Below the pieces are notes generated by a model, which searched no databases, was not told the origin of the DNA, and saw nothing but the letters and a program-made list of their open reading frames with translations. DNA of 5,439 bases from contig MGRI01000073.1 of assembly GCA_001798105.1 (NCBI GenBank), positions 1 through 5,439 on the forward strand. Reading direction: 5' to 3'. Below, piece after piece: positions 5,325 to 5,439 of the stretch. A program made the translations under genes and the position numbers. The number at the start of each line of letters is the position of its first letter. Position 1 is the first letter of the stretch. Source of the DNA: Deltaproteobacteria bacterium RIFCSPHIGHO2_02_FULL_40_11. Its GTDB lineage: Bacteria > Bdellovibrionota > JACOXK01 > 2-02-FULL-40-11.

Positions 5325-5439
5325 ATGACAACACCTAAAATTATTTTTGAAGAAAAAATTGCCCGCCACTTAACAGAAAATAATGAAGTGGGGCAAGATG
5401 TAAACGCAACCTATCAATTTAATATTTCAGGCGATAACG
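5325..5439 (+). CDS. SCP-2 sterol-carrier-type protein, N-terminal part (runs off the right edge)
   Basis: Thirty-eight complete codons and one extra base are visible, with no stop. After a helical start (KIIFEEKIARHL, 5-16), the segment DVNATYQFNISGDN (25-38) matches the first strands of the SCP-2 fold, where a 'sinavyqFdItGdngGtW' type sequence is usual. Such small single-domain proteins bind fatty acids, fatty acyl-CoA or sterol-like lipids in a hydrophobic tunnel. Placement directly behind a long-chain acyl-CoA synthetase fits a carrier of its acyl-CoA product. The rest of the domain is outside the window, so length, fusions and ligand cannot be judged. Confidence 0.75.
   Translation, partial: MTTPKIIFEEKIARHLTENNEVGQDVNATYQFNISGDN

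Overview
The window is AT-rich (about 40% GC by eye) bacterial chromosome. A myxobacterial-type Ser/Thr kinase with PEGA modules, a FAA1/ACSL-type acyl-CoA synthetase, an SCP-2-like protein, and a protein resembling the N-terminus of the HNH-nuclease family common in Bdellovibrio-like genomes together suggest a lineage of the former Deltaproteobacteria (Bdellovibrionota or a related uncultured group). This assignment is an inference from gene families; there is no rRNA here to test it.

Layout. Positions 1-140 (minus strand) hold the start of a gene that runs off the left edge. Its leader contains a REP-like palindrome (159-179) and a plausible extended -10 promoter. Positions 201-451 hold no recognisable gene. 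On the plus strand, 452-643 is a small signal-peptide ORF of doubtful integrity. It is followed by 686-1396, an exported or membrane-anchored 236-aa protein of unknown function with a long charged helical tail. A -24/-12 (sigma-54-like) element and an upstream operator-like inverted repeat lie between these two starts, inside the end of the small ORF. Positions 1397-1726 are a 330-bp gap with hairpins, an unexplained long open frame without a start, and a strong extended -10 centred in a perfect palindrome.

That promoter opens a tight plus-strand operon: a transmembrane Ser/Thr kinase with two C-terminal PEGA modules (1727-3514), a long-chain acyl-CoA synthetase (3526-5313) and the start of an SCP-2 sterol-carrier-type protein (from 5325, cut by the right edge). 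Both gaps are 11 nt. The likely joint theme is lipid activation and handling linked to an envelope-sensing kinase. The cistrons are started in three different ways: GTG with a G-rich Shine-Dalgarno site, no Shine-Dalgarno site at all, and a perfect AAGGAGG.

No tRNA, rRNA, CRISPR array, insertion sequence or convincing intrinsic terminator was seen. The best candidates for something undescribed are the putative sigma-54-controlled exported orphan and the kinase-lipid operon.
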